Assembly: GCF_900167905.1 (NCBI RefSeq)
Contig: NZ_FUYZ01000002.1
Span: 402,090 to 466,089 of the forward strand
Direction of reading: 5' to 3'
From: Soonwooa buanensis
Lineage (GTDB): Bacteria > Bacteroidota > Bacteroidia > Flavobacteriales > Weeksellaceae
DNA: 64,000 nucleotides
Below the pieces are notes generated by a model, which was not told where the DNA came from, did no database searches, and saw only the letters and a list, made by a program, of their open reading frames with translations. Within the stretch, counting starts at the first letter, position 1. Every line of letters starts with the position of its first letter. Positions 52,465-60,964 of the stretch are shown piece by piece. A program made the position numbers and the translations under genes.

Positions 52465-54042
52465 ATGGCAGAAATAAATCCAGCAGAAGTATCGGCGATA
52501 CTGAAGCAACAATTAGCAAATTTCGATACGCAATCTAACGTAGAGGAAGTAGGTACTGTACTTTCTATCGGTGATGGTATTGCACGTGTTTACGGTTTAG
52601 AAAACGTACAATACGGAGAATTGGTAAAATTCGAAAGTGGTGTTGAAGGTATTGTATTGAACCTTGAAGAAGACAACGTTGGTGTTGCTCTACTTGGTGA
52701 ATCAAAACTTGTAAAAGAAGGAGATACTGTTAAAAGAACTAACACTATTTCTTCTATCAAAGTAGGAGAAGGTATGTTAGGAAGAGTTGTTGACACATTG
52801 GGTAACCCAATCGATGGTAAAGGTCCTATCACAGGTGATCTTTACGAAATGCCTCTTGAAAGAAAAGCGCCAGGTGTTATCTACAGACAACCAGTAACTG
52901 AACCGTTACAATCAGGTATCGTAGCAATTGACTCGATGATTCCTGTAGGTAGAGGACAAAGAGAGCTTATCATTGGTGACCGTCAAACTGGTAAAACTAC
53001 CGTTGCTATTGACACGATCATCAACCAAAAAGAATTCTATGACGCTGGGAAACCAGTATATTGTATCTATGTTGCAATTGGACAAAAAGCGTCTACAGTT
53101 GCACAAATCGTACAAACATTAACAGATAAAGGCGCAATGGCTTATACAGTTGTTGTTGCTGCTAATGCTTCGGATCCAGTTCCGATGCAAGTATATTCTG
53201 CTATGGCAGGTGCTTCTATTGGAGAATTCTTCAGAGACACTGGTCGTCCAGCATTGATCGTTTATGATGATTTATCAAAACAAGCTGTTGCTTACCGTGA
53301 GTTGTCTTTGTTATTAAGAAGACCACCAGGACGTGAGGCTTATCCAGGGGACGTTTTCTACCTTCACTCAAGATTGTTAGAAAGAGCTGCAAAAGTTATC
53401 GCTGATGATACAATTGCTTCTCAAATGAACGACCTTCCAGAATCTCTAAGACCATTAGTAAAAGGTGGAGGATCTTTAACAGCACTTCCAATTATTGAAA
53501 CGCAAGCGGGTGACGTATCTGCATATATCCCAACTAACGTAATTTCGATTACAGATGGACAGATTTTCTTGGAGTCAGACTTGTTCAACTCTGGGGTTCG
53601 TCCAGCAATTAACGTAGGTATCTCTGTATCTCGTGTTGGTGGTAACGCACAGATCAAAGCGATGAAAAAAGTATCTGGTACTTTGAAGCTTGACCAAGCG
53701 CAGTACAAAGAACTTGAAGCTTTTGCTAAATTCGGTTCAGACCTAGATGCTTCTACACTTGCAGTTATCGGAAAAGGTGAAAGAAACGTGGAGCTTCTTA
53801 AGCAACCAGTTAACTCACCACTTCCAGTAGAAAATCAAATTGCGATGATCTACGCTGGTACAGAAAACTTGTTAAAAAATATCCCAATTAATAAGGTTAA
53901 AGAATTCATCGTTGAGTACGTTGATTTCCTTAAAAACAAACACCCAGAAGTAATGTCAGCGCTTAAAGCTGGTAAAATCGATAACGATATCACTGGTGTG
54001 TTAAAGCAAGTTGCTACAGATTTATCTGCAAAATATAATTAA
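52465..54042 (+). CDS. atpA: ATP synthase F1 subunit alpha
   Basis: Regulatory nucleotide-binding subunit of 525 residues. N-terminal beta-barrel ([20 protein letters not shown]), Walker [10 protein letters not shown] (about 170-178), and the family signature region [14 protein letters not shown] (about 376-389) are intact. Followed by an 82-base gap holding a large hairpin, then atpG. Confidence 0.97.
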   Translation: MAEINPAEVSAILKQQLANFDTQSNVEEVGTVLSIGDGIARVYGLENVQYGELVKFESGVEGIVLNLEEDNVGVALLGESKLVKEGDTVKRTNTISSIKVGEGMLGRVVDTLGNPIDGKGPITGDLYEMPLERKAPGVIYRQPVTEPLQSGIVAIDSMIPVGRGQRELIIGDRQTGKTTVAIDTIINQKEFYDAGKPVYCIYVAIGQKASTVAQIVQTLTDKGAMAYTVVVAANASDPVPMQVYSAMAGASIGEFFRDTGRPALIVYDDLSKQAVAYRELSLLLRRPPGREAYPGDVFYLHSRLLERAAKVIADDTIASQMNDLPESLRPLVKGGGSLTALPIIETQAGDVSAYIPTNVISITDGQIFLESDLFNSGVRPAINVGISVSRVGGNAQIKAMKKVSGTLKLDQAQYKELEAFAKFGSDLDASTLAVIGKGERNVELLKQPVNSPLPVENQIAMIYAGTENLLKNIPINKVKEFIVEYVDFLKNKHPEVMSALKAGKIDNDITGVLKQVATDLSAKYN

Positions 54043-54047
54043 AATTA

Positions 54048-54114
54048 GTTTCAAGTTTCGGGTTTAAAGTTTAATTAAATTAGTTTTAAACCTGAAACAA
54101 TGAAAACTTGAAAC
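54048..54114 (+). promoter_or_regulatory. Large inverted repeat between atpA and atpG
   Basis: GTTTCAAG-TTTCGGGTTTAAA at 54048 onward pairs with TTTAAACCTGAAA and AACTTGAAAC ending at 54114, interrupted by one mismatch and a five-base bulge. The loop is AT-rich. No T run follows, so a processing or stability element is more likely than a terminator. Confidence 0.6.
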
Positions 54115-54124
54115 AAAAAAAATA

Positions 54125-54985
54125 ATGGCAAACTTAAAAGAAATTAGAGGCAGAATTACGTCCATCTCATCTACGATGCAGATTACTAGCGCGATGAAAA
54201 TGGTTTCCGCAGCGAAACTAAAGAAAGCGCAAGATGCTATCGTAATGTTAAGACCTTATTCTGAAAAGCTTCAAGAAATTATAGAAAACGTTAGCTCTAG
54301 CTCTGACTCCGAAAATGTTTCGGAATATGCGGTTGCACGCGAAGTTAAGAATGTTCTTTACATCGTTGTTACTTCTAACAGAGGTCTTGCTGGTGCTTTC
54401 AACTCTTCGGTTATTAAAGAACTTAACCATCAACTTTCTAACAACCAAAATCACAATGTTGAGATTATCACGGTTGGAAAAAAAGTATATGATGCGGTTA
54501 GAAGAAACAGAATTGTTTTCGAAAACCATAGTAATTTGTTCGATAACCTTTCTTTTGAGAATGTTGCTAAAATGACTCAAAAAATAATGGATGAGTATAA
54601 GACTGGTAAATTTGATAAAGTTTATCTAGTGTATAACAAATTCATTAATGCAGCAACTCAAGAGGTTGTAACAGAGCAAGTGCTTCCAATCGCAATGCCT
54701 GAGAAAACATCAGAAATTAATGTTGATTATGTTTTCGAACCGGGAAGACAAGAGATTCTTGAAACTTTGATTCCTAAGTCCATCAAGACGCAAGTGTACA
54801 AAGGTATTCTAGATTCTGTAGCTTCTGAGCATGGTGCACGTATGACTGCGATGCACAAAGCGACAGACAACGCGGAAGCTTTGAGAAATGATCTTAAAAT
54901 ATTCTATAATAAAGCTCGTCAAGCTGCCATTACAAACGAAATCCTTGAGATCGTTTCGGGAGCTGAAGCGCTTAAAAATAGTTAA
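54125..54985 (+). CDS. atpG: ATP synthase F1 subunit gamma
   Basis: Central rotor shaft, 286 residues. N-terminal helix LKEIRGRITSISSTMQIT with ITSAMKMVSAAKL, the SNRGLAGAFN loop and C-terminal ASEHGARMTAMHKATDNA are conserved. Last gene of the cluster here: atpD and atpC are not next to it, as usual in Bacteroidota where beta and epsilon lie elsewhere. A terminator follows. Confidence 0.96.
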   Translation: MANLKEIRGRITSISSTMQITSAMKMVSAAKLKKAQDAIVMLRPYSEKLQEIIENVSSSSDSENVSEYAVAREVKNVLYIVVTSNRGLAGAFNSSVIKELNHQLSNNQNHNVEIITVGKKVYDAVRRNRIVFENHSNLFDNLSFENVAKMTQKIMDEYKTGKFDKVYLVYNKFINAATQEVVTEQVLPIAMPEKTSEINVDYVFEPGRQEILETLIPKSIKTQVYKGILDSVASEHGARMTAMHKATDNAEALRNDLKIFYNKARQAAITNEILEIVSGAEALKNS

Positions 54986-55008
54986 TTAAAGTTAATAGTT
55001 AGTTTGGT

Positions 55009-55042
55009 AAAACGCATCGGAGAGCAATCTTCGATGCGTTTT
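55009..55042 (+). terminator. Intrinsic terminator of the atp operon
   Basis: AAACGCATCG (55010-55019) pairs with CGATGCGTTT (55031-55040), followed by T residues. Confidence 0.87.
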
Positions 55043-55056
55043 TTGTTGGTCAAAAG

Positions 55057-55091
55057 TCACCATACGACAACCCAAACTCACCATTCGACAA
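55057..55091 (+). promoter_or_regulatory. Putative LytTR operator upstream of the sensor kinase
   Basis: Two direct repeats, TCACCATACGACAA (55057-55070) and TCACCATTCGACAA (55078-55091), start exactly 21 bases apart. The same pair with the same spacing occurs at 58859. The inner nine bases ACCATTCGA resemble known LytTR half-sites, which are also repeated with about 21 bases between starts. Confidence 0.7.
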
Positions 55092-55117
55092 TGGGCATCG
55101 CTTTGTGTAAGCCAATT

Positions 55118-55128
55118 GTTGATATTTG
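55118..55128 (+). promoter_or_regulatory. Putative promoter box GTTGATATTTG
   Basis: Lies 40 bases from the start of the second direct repeat; the matching box before the glycoside hydrolase gene (GTTGACATTTG, 58921) is 41 bases away. Both are near, but not exact, TAnnTTTG boxes, as expected for activator-dependent promoters. Confidence 0.5.
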
Positions 55129-55193
55129 TTTAGTAGAATTGAGATTTTGCAAAAATTGCTTAATTTCCTTACGAAAACACCAATGTCGACAAA

Positions 55194-58103
55194 ATGCTAG
55201 CAAGATTATTATTTTTCTTGATACCGATTTTCTATTTATCTCAGTCTGTTTATCGGACTGAGTTAGTACAATATACCGATGGATTGCCATCTGATAAAGT
55301 GTTTGGTACTTTCAAAAAAGATAATTTTCTTTACATCTACACCCAAAAAGGGATTTCTGTCTTTGATGCTTATGTTTTCGTTCCACATAAAGACATTTCG
55401 TCATCGGTCTATTTTGCAACAACTGATAAGCAAAATATTTTCTTAGAAGAAACGGGAAAAGGCTTAATAAAACTAAATAATGTCCATAGTAAATTAGAGA
55501 TTTTATATCCAGTTAATTTTCGAGATAGTAATCCTAACAATGATCATTTCGAAAATATTTTTTTTAATGATAATAAAGTTTGGTCGACAGATTTTAATCA
55601 TGTTAAATATTTTGATTTAAAAACTAAAAAACAAAAAAGCTTTTTAATTGATAAAAAAAATAAGGATTTAAAATATAATTTTCAATTTATACCAAGTAAG
55701 AATGGCTTGTTGATGTTTTCTAAGTTTGGGATTTTTGAGTGGGATAAATCTTTGGATAAAATATCTTTGGTTAAACGACAAAATATCAATAGCGCAACAC
55801 AACTGGGCAACGATATTTTTGTGACGTCACCCGACGCTTGGCTCGGAAAGCTCGATGCGCAATCCATTATTCCTAAGCAAGTGCTTTTGACGACTTCTGC
55901 AAAGTTTGTCCAACAGCCGATTTCTAACAACTTGCTGGCTTTTTATGATGAACATCAAGTCTCTACTTTCGATGTTAAAACCAATAAAATCCAGACGATT
56001 GTCCAAAGTCTCGAAACGATTAATCATGTTTTTTACGATTCCGAAACTGGAATTTTTTGGGTGTCAACCAACAACGGACTTCTTAAAGTTTTTAAAGAAC
56101 AAAACAAAATTCTGAGTATTAATCTTAACAAGCCTGTACCCAAAATTATCGCCGATATCGTAGAAGATCCACTCGGGCAAGTGTGGTTTGCAGATCAACA
56201 ACAGTTGATTTATTGCGAGACTAAACAAAAAGAGATTGAAACTTTTCCAATCTCTGGGACGCCGACACGTTTGTCGATCGACGGGCAAATGTTGTATGTT
56301 GCGACGGATGTTGGGATCTTTAGAAAGAAAATAAATGATAACGAACCATTTGAAAAAGTCATTATGAGTGAGAATTACAAGGCGAAACTCGCTAAGGTTT
56401 GGGATTCTAAAATTTGGGTGCTTCCAGATTCTGGACCAATTCGGGTTTACGATTTGTTGACTTTTAAAGAATTACCAACATTTTTAAATAATAATAAAAG
56501 CTTTTTTAGCATCAATTTATTTAATGATTTGGTGACAAAAGACGATAAAATGTGGCTTGCTAGTTGGATGCCTCAAGATTTTGGGATTTCTTATTTTGAT
56601 AAAAAATCTAAGGCTTTTCAACAGATTACTAAAATTAAAAATAATCATGATTCATTTGTTGCGGATTATTACAATCGCGCAGCTTTTTTGCAAAATGGAA
56701 ATGTGATTTTTTCGGCTTACGGCGGATGGAATATCGTTAATCCTGATGGCGTTATTGTAAAGTCGATGAACACGAGAGAATTTAAAATCGGGAATGATAA
56801 TATCCAAGGTATTGCGCAAGATTCTAAAGCTAATATTTGGTTCGGAAGTGGCGAAGGTTTGTATCAATTCAATCTAAAAAATGATAAGACGACGCGGCTT
56901 TCCAAAATTGATGGTTTGGCTTCCAATGACGTTACACAAGCCTTTTGTTTGACAAAAGAGGATTGGTTGTATTTTTCAAGCGAGTATAATGTTCAAAAAA
57001 TTAATCTTAAAACGATTCTTCGTACTGAGTTAATCAATGTTTTAAAATTGACAAGTATTAAAGCCAATAATGAGAATTTAGATTTTGGAGAAAATGAAGT
57101 TTTAAAGTTTAAAGAAAAAGAACTCAATCAATTGGATTTTCATTTTTCTGCATTAAATTTTGCTGACAAAGACAAGCTTATCTATCGATACAGAATTAAC
57201 AATGAAGAGTGGACTTATCTCGGTAACGAACCAAAAATTAGCCTTGTAAAGCCTGTCGCAGGAGATTATCTTGTCGAAGTCCAAGTGGGCGACAACCTCG
57301 GGAATATCCAACCAAGAACTTTGAAGTTTAAGTTTGATATTTCGGCACCATTTTATAAAACGTGGTGGTTTTGGTTGTTAAGTCTTTTGTTGGTGGCAAT
57401 TATGACATTTAGATTCACTTATTTTTTAGTTCAACAAGAAAAACAAAAAGGTATTCTAAAAAAACGCGCCAAAGAAAATGAAAACAAAATGTTGCGATCG
57501 CAGATGAATCCTCATTTTTTGTTCAATTCGCTTAATTCTATTAATAGTTTTATCATTCAGAATAAAGACAAAGAAGCGAGTAGATATTTGACATCATTTT
57601 CAAAATTGATGCGTAAGATTCTCGATAATTCGCAGAAAGAAACGATTAGTCTGAAAGAGGAATTAGAGGCGACAAAACTTTATCTTGATCTCGAAGCAGT
57701 ACGAATGGAGCATAAATTTGATTATAATATTGTGATTTCTGACGACATTGAGCCTGAAGATATTAGTCTGCCGCCACTTATTTTGCAACCGTTTTTAGAA
57801 AATGCAATTTGGCATGGCATCAATCATAAGAATGAAAAAGGACATTTAGAAATTAGATTTTTACGCGATGTTGATGATTTTGATTTAATTAATATCGAAA
57901 TCGAAGATGATGGTGTTGGACGCCAAAGAGCCTCCGAAATTAGAAAATCTTCGACGCACAAATCTTATGGTTTAGAAATAACGAAAGGCCGTATACTTGG
58001 TTTGGACAAAAAAAATCAAGTGGAGATTCTTGATTTGTACAATAACAATTCGGTCGGGATAGGGACTAAAGTATTAATCAAAATAATGAATAGACATGAT
58101 TAA
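55194..58103 (+). CDS. Propeller-type membrane histidine kinase (LytS/YehU-like)
   Basis: A 969-residue sensor. Signal peptide MLARLLFFLIPIFYLSQS; periplasmic two-component-regulator propeller repeats (about 25-620; for example KANIWFGSGEGLYQFNLKND); a Y_Y_Y-type beta-sandwich (about 625-720); one membrane helix (about 723-743); then a short coiled coil and a His_kinase domain with QMNPHFLFNSLNSI (His774) and an ATPase with LILQPFLENAIWHG. Sensors of this shape in Bacteroidota often detect glycans. It overlaps the LytTR regulator gene by eight bases. Upstream repeats suggest autoregulation. Confidence 0.94.
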   Translation: MLARLLFFLIPIFYLSQSVYRTELVQYTDGLPSDKVFGTFKKDNFLYIYTQKGISVFDAYVFVPHKDISSSVYFATTDKQNIFLEETGKGLIKLNNVHSKLEILYPVNFRDSNPNNDHFENIFFNDNKVWSTDFNHVKYFDLKTKKQKSFLIDKKNKDLKYNFQFIPSKNGLLMFSKFGIFEWDKSLDKISLVKRQNINSATQLGNDIFVTSPDAWLGKLDAQSIIPKQVLLTTSAKFVQQPISNNLLAFYDEHQVSTFDVKTNKIQTIVQSLETINHVFYDSETGIFWVSTNNGLLKVFKEQNKILSINLNKPVPKIIADIVEDPLGQVWFADQQQLIYCETKQKEIETFPISGTPTRLSIDGQMLYVATDVGIFRKKINDNEPFEKVIMSENYKAKLAKVWDSKIWVLPDSGPIRVYDLLTFKELPTFLNNNKSFFSINLFNDLVTKDDKMWLASWMPQDFGISYFDKKSKAFQQITKIKNNHDSFVADYYNRAAFLQNGNVIFSAYGGWNIVNPDGVIVKSMNTREFKIGNDNIQGIAQDSKANIWFGSGEGLYQFNLKNDKTTRLSKIDGLASNDVTQAFCLTKEDWLYFSSEYNVQKINLKTILRTELINVLKLTSIKANNENLDFGENEVLKFKEKELNQLDFHFSALNFADKDKLIYRYRINNEEWTYLGNEPKISLVKPVAGDYLVEVQVGDNLGNIQPRTLKFKFDISAPFYKTWWFWLLSLLLVAIMTFRFTYFLVQQEKQKGILKKRAKENENKMLRSQMNPHFLFNSLNSINSFIIQNKDKEASRYLTSFSKLMRKILDNSQKETISLKEELEATKLYLDLEAVRMEHKFDYNIVISDDIEPEDISLPPLILQPFLENAIWHGINHKNEKGHLEIRFLRDVDDFDLINIEIEDDGVGRQRASEIRKSSTHKSYGLEITKGRILGLDKKNQVEILDLYNNNSVGIGTKVLIKIMNRHD

Positions 58104-58836
58104 AACTATTATTTTGGATGATGAGAAGCATTGTCTTATCACCTTAGAACATCTTCTTAAACAGGTTGATGATGTCGAGATATTGGCGATTTTGCAAGAC
58201 AGTCGCGAAGCGAAAGCAGCAATAGATAGCTTAAAACCTGATATTGTTTTTCTGGATATCGAAATGCCAAATCTTACAGGTTTTGAAGTTTTGGAACAGT
58301 TTGAATCTTTTGATTTTAAATTTGTATTTACGACGGCTTACAATCAATATGCGATTAAAGCTTTGAAAATGAGTGCGCTAGATTATCTTCTAAAACCTAT
58401 TTCTGTGGAAGATATTCAGGAACTTATAGACCGATTTCGTCAGGATCAACTCTTTGTTTCAAAAGAACAATTGAGTAATGTTTATAAATTTGATAAAGAC
58501 AAAATCCAAGATCGGATTGCGCTATCGGTGCAAGAAGGCTTATTGTTTGTCATGATCGAAGATATTATGTATGTCGAAGCTAGCGGTTCTTATTGTAATA
58601 TAGTGATGAAAGATCAAACCAAGCATCTTATTAGTAAAGGGATTTCGATGTTTGAAGAAGTCTTAAGCGATCAACCCAATTTCTTCCGAGCGCACAAATC
58701 TTACATCATTAATTTGAAATTTGTTAAACAATATATTCGTGGTGACGGTGGCGAAATCGTAATGAATGACGGAAAATTCGTCAACATCAGTCGAGCGAAA
58801 AAGACAGAATTCCTCAATCTTTTCCAAAAGATATAA
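58096..58836 (+). CDS. LytTR-family response regulator
   Basis: A 246-residue regulator: receiver domain with Asp8-Asp9, phosphoacceptor Asp54 in VFLDIEMPN, Thr in FTTAYN and Lys in LLKPIS, then a C-terminal LytTR DNA-binding domain (about 140-245; EDIMYVEASGSYCNI, FFRAHKSYIINLKFV). Co-translated with the propeller kinase through an eight-base overlap. LytTR domains bind two direct repeats on one DNA face; such repeats lie upstream of this operon and of the next gene. Confidence 0.95.
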   Translation: MIKTIILDDEKHCLITLEHLLKQVDDVEILAILQDSREAKAAIDSLKPDIVFLDIEMPNLTGFEVLEQFESFDFKFVFTTAYNQYAIKALKMSALDYLLKPISVEDIQELIDRFRQDQLFVSKEQLSNVYKFDKDKIQDRIALSVQEGLLFVMIEDIMYVEASGSYCNIVMKDQTKHLISKGISMFEEVLSDQPNFFRAHKSYIINLKFVKQYIRGDGGEIVMNDGKFVNISRAKKTEFLNLFQKI

Positions 58837-58858
58837 AATGAGATTGGTGGGCAAAATC

Positions 58859-58893
58859 TCACCATTCGACAACTGAAACTCGCCATTCGACAA
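58859..58893 (+). promoter_or_regulatory. Putative LytTR operator upstream of the GH5 gene
   Basis: TCACCATTCGACAA (58859-58872) and TCGCCATTCGACAA (58880-58893), starts 21 bases apart, equal in sequence and spacing to the pair at 55057. They lie between the regulator stop and the hydrolase start. Confidence 0.7.
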
Positions 58894-58920
58894 TTGGCTG
58901 TCAAAGACATACAGATTAAT

Positions 58921-58931
58921 GTTGACATTTG
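58921..58931 (+). promoter_or_regulatory. Putative promoter box GTTGACATTTG
   Basis: 41 bases after the second repeat's start and 28 bases before the hydrolase ATG; counterpart of the box at 55118. Confidence 0.5.
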
Positions 58932-58958
58932 GATTATCAAATAACAAAAACATTAATT

Positions 58959-60251
58959 ATGAAAACAAAAATTACATTATTTGCAGCGATGATGTTGTTT
59001 GCATTCTCACAAGCACAGTATCTGAAAGTTGAAGGCAAAACTTTAAAAACAGCCAACGGAACGCCACTCATCTTAAAAGGAATGAATTATCCAATCTTGG
59101 ATGATGGCGATGTAGACTTTAACGTGGCTTCTACTTATCAAACCAAAATCAATGAATTTGTAAAAACTGGTGCTAATGCCATAAGAATCCCTTGGAATAC
59201 CAATGGTGTGCATTGGAGAGATGTAAATGCACCAGGAACATTACAATCTTATATTGACAATGGAAAACTAGCAGCATTTATCGACTATTGCACAAGCAAA
59301 GGACTTTACACAATTTTGGAAATTCATGATCTAACTTGTACTAATGATTGGGCGACTTTCAACACCAAGATTATGGATTTTTGGAAACAAACTGCCATCA
59401 AAAACATTATAAATGCGCGCCAAGATCGTGTGATTATTAACTTCGCTAACGAGTTTGGGAGCGATACTGCTTGGGGCGGTAGCACAACAGATTTTACTAA
59501 CAATTATGCAGCAGCAGTTGCTAGCTTAAGAACGGAAGGTTATAAAGTCCCACTTATGATCGATGCACCAGATTGCGGTATGGCATCTTCAACTTTGGTT
59601 AACAATTCTGCAGCGACTATTTACAATGCCGATAATCTTAAAAATGTCATTTTTTCTGCGCACACTTATTGGGTAGGTTATGCAAATAACAATGCAGCAA
59701 TTGATGCTAAAATGTTAGAAATGAAAAACAGCCCATATTATTTCTTTCTAGGTGAAATTGCGAATATTCAGGATGCTAATGCTTGTGGAGATACGGATAT
59801 CAATCATATTTACAAAAGAGTTTTGACAAAAGCCTGCGAATACGGCATCGGTTGGTTGGCTTGGAGTTATTATAAAGATTGTGCAGCACAACGTCAAGTG
59901 ACGACAACAGGTATGTTTGCTAACCTAACCACTTATGGAAATGATATTGTCAACAATTCTGTGTACGGATTAAAGTCAACAACTTGTTACAGTGCGCTAG
60001 CAGTAGGTAATCAAATGCTAGATATGAAAGGCGTTCGCATCGTTCCAAATCCTGTTAAAGATAATTTCAAAATAGAGTCTGACAAAAAAGTAGTGTCTGT
60101 GCAAGCATTTGATTTCGGTGGAAAGCTTTTAAAACTAAAAACAACTGATAACCATGAATTCAAGATTCAAGCTTCTACAAGTGTCGTTAATCTAAAAATA
60201 AAACTAGAAGACGGCAGCGAAGTGACGAAGAAGTTAATCATTGAGAAGTAA
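58959..60251 (+). CDS. Secreted GH5-like glycoside hydrolase with T9SS domain
   Basis: About 430 residues from the ATG at 58959 (MKTKITLFAAMMLFAFSQAQ signal). A family-5 (cellulase-fold) domain follows (about 22-350): GANAIRIPWNTNGVHW, acid/base Glu165 in INFANEFG and nucleophile Glu266 in FFLGEIAN. The layout, with LMIDAPDCGM and IFSAHTYWVG between them, recalls bacterial beta-mannanases, though cellulase or xyloglucanase activity is possible. The last 75 residues are a T9SS sorting domain (IVPNPVKDNFKIESD). Probably induced by the upstream LytTR pair. Confidence 0.88.
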   Translation: MKTKITLFAAMMLFAFSQAQYLKVEGKTLKTANGTPLILKGMNYPILDDGDVDFNVASTYQTKINEFVKTGANAIRIPWNTNGVHWRDVNAPGTLQSYIDNGKLAAFIDYCTSKGLYTILEIHDLTCTNDWATFNTKIMDFWKQTAIKNIINARQDRVIINFANEFGSDTAWGGSTTDFTNNYAAAVASLRTEGYKVPLMIDAPDCGMASSTLVNNSAATIYNADNLKNVIFSAHTYWVGYANNNAAIDAKMLEMKNSPYYFFLGEIANIQDANACGDTDINHIYKRVLTKACEYGIGWLAWSYYKDCAAQRQVTTTGMFANLTTYGNDIVNNSVYGLKSTTCYSALAVGNQMLDMKGVRIVPNPVKDNFKIESDKKVVSVQAFDFGGKLLKLKTTDNHEFKIQASTSVVNLKIKLEDGSEVTKKLIIEK

Positions 60252-60457
60252 TGTTTTCATTATGAGTCTTCGGATTCGACTATTGTGTGTCGCTGCAGAA
60301 GCGGTTAAGTTAAAGCTGAAAAATAATTTAATCTCAATCTGCAGCGATTTTCTAAATCATTCTACGAGTTTTCATTAATGAAATTTCAACAATCAATTCA
60401 GGTTTTTGAAAAGGATGAAAGATGCTAGAATTTATTTAAACCTTTAAAAATTAACCC

Positions 60458-60937
60458 ATGAAAAAAAATCAATTATTAATAATGATTGTGCTATTGATTT
60501 CTTCTAAAGGAATCGCGCAACAATCGATCAACGCTAGTGGTGGCAGTGCCAATGGCGCATCTGGAAGTATCGCTTTTTCGATTGGTCAAGCTTTTACTAA
60601 AAGTACTTTTACAAGCGCTTATTCTGCAACAGAAGGTGTTCACCAAGCTTACGAAATTTCAAATTTGGGTGTTGACGATAATCCTTCGATTGTTTTAGAA
60701 ATGAAAGTTTTTCCTAATCCGACAACGTCAGTTTTATTTTTAAGAAATCCAAGTTTTTCAAAAAATAATAACACGAAGTATGAGTTGTTTGACGCATCTG
60801 GAAAGCTAATAAAATCGAACAAAATCTCAAACGAAGAGACACAAATCGATTTACAAAAAGAAAATGTAGGTATCTACATTCTACGAGTTTTCGACGACAA
60901 CAAGATTCTAAAATCTTTTAAAATCATCAAGAATTAA
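60458..60937 (+). CDS. Small T9SS-exported protein
   Basis: A 159-residue protein with signal MKKNQLLIMIVLLISSKGIAQ, a short glycine/serine-rich stretch (QSINASGGSANGASGSIAFS) and a T9SS type A sorting domain that makes up half of it (VFPNPTTSVLFLRNPS; LQKENVGIYILRVFDD). It lies 27 bases before the S74 protein gene and is probably co-transcribed. Short proteins of this kind commonly precede tail-fibre-like genes in the group. Function unknown. The 206-base gap before it shows no promoter or hairpin that stands out. Confidence 0.85.
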   Translation: MKKNQLLIMIVLLISSKGIAQQSINASGGSANGASGSIAFSIGQAFTKSTFTSAYSATEGVHQAYEISNLGVDDNPSIVLEMKVFPNPTTSVLFLRNPSFSKNNNTKYELFDASGKLIKSNKISNEETQIDLQKENVGIYILRVFDDNKILKSFKIIKN

Positions 60938-60964
60938 ATTTTAAAACCATAAAAAACAAATATC

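Noticed and set aside
55004..55261. Open frame of 85 codons between atpG and the sensor kinase
   Set aside because: It runs across the atp terminator, the direct repeats and the kinase start, with unnatural composition and no family resemblance. The regulatory reading explains the stretch better.
60258..60300. Third LytTR site before the small T9SS gene (GGATTCGACTATTG)
   Set aside because: Only one partial copy is present, without a partner 21 bases away or a GTTGAyATTTG box.
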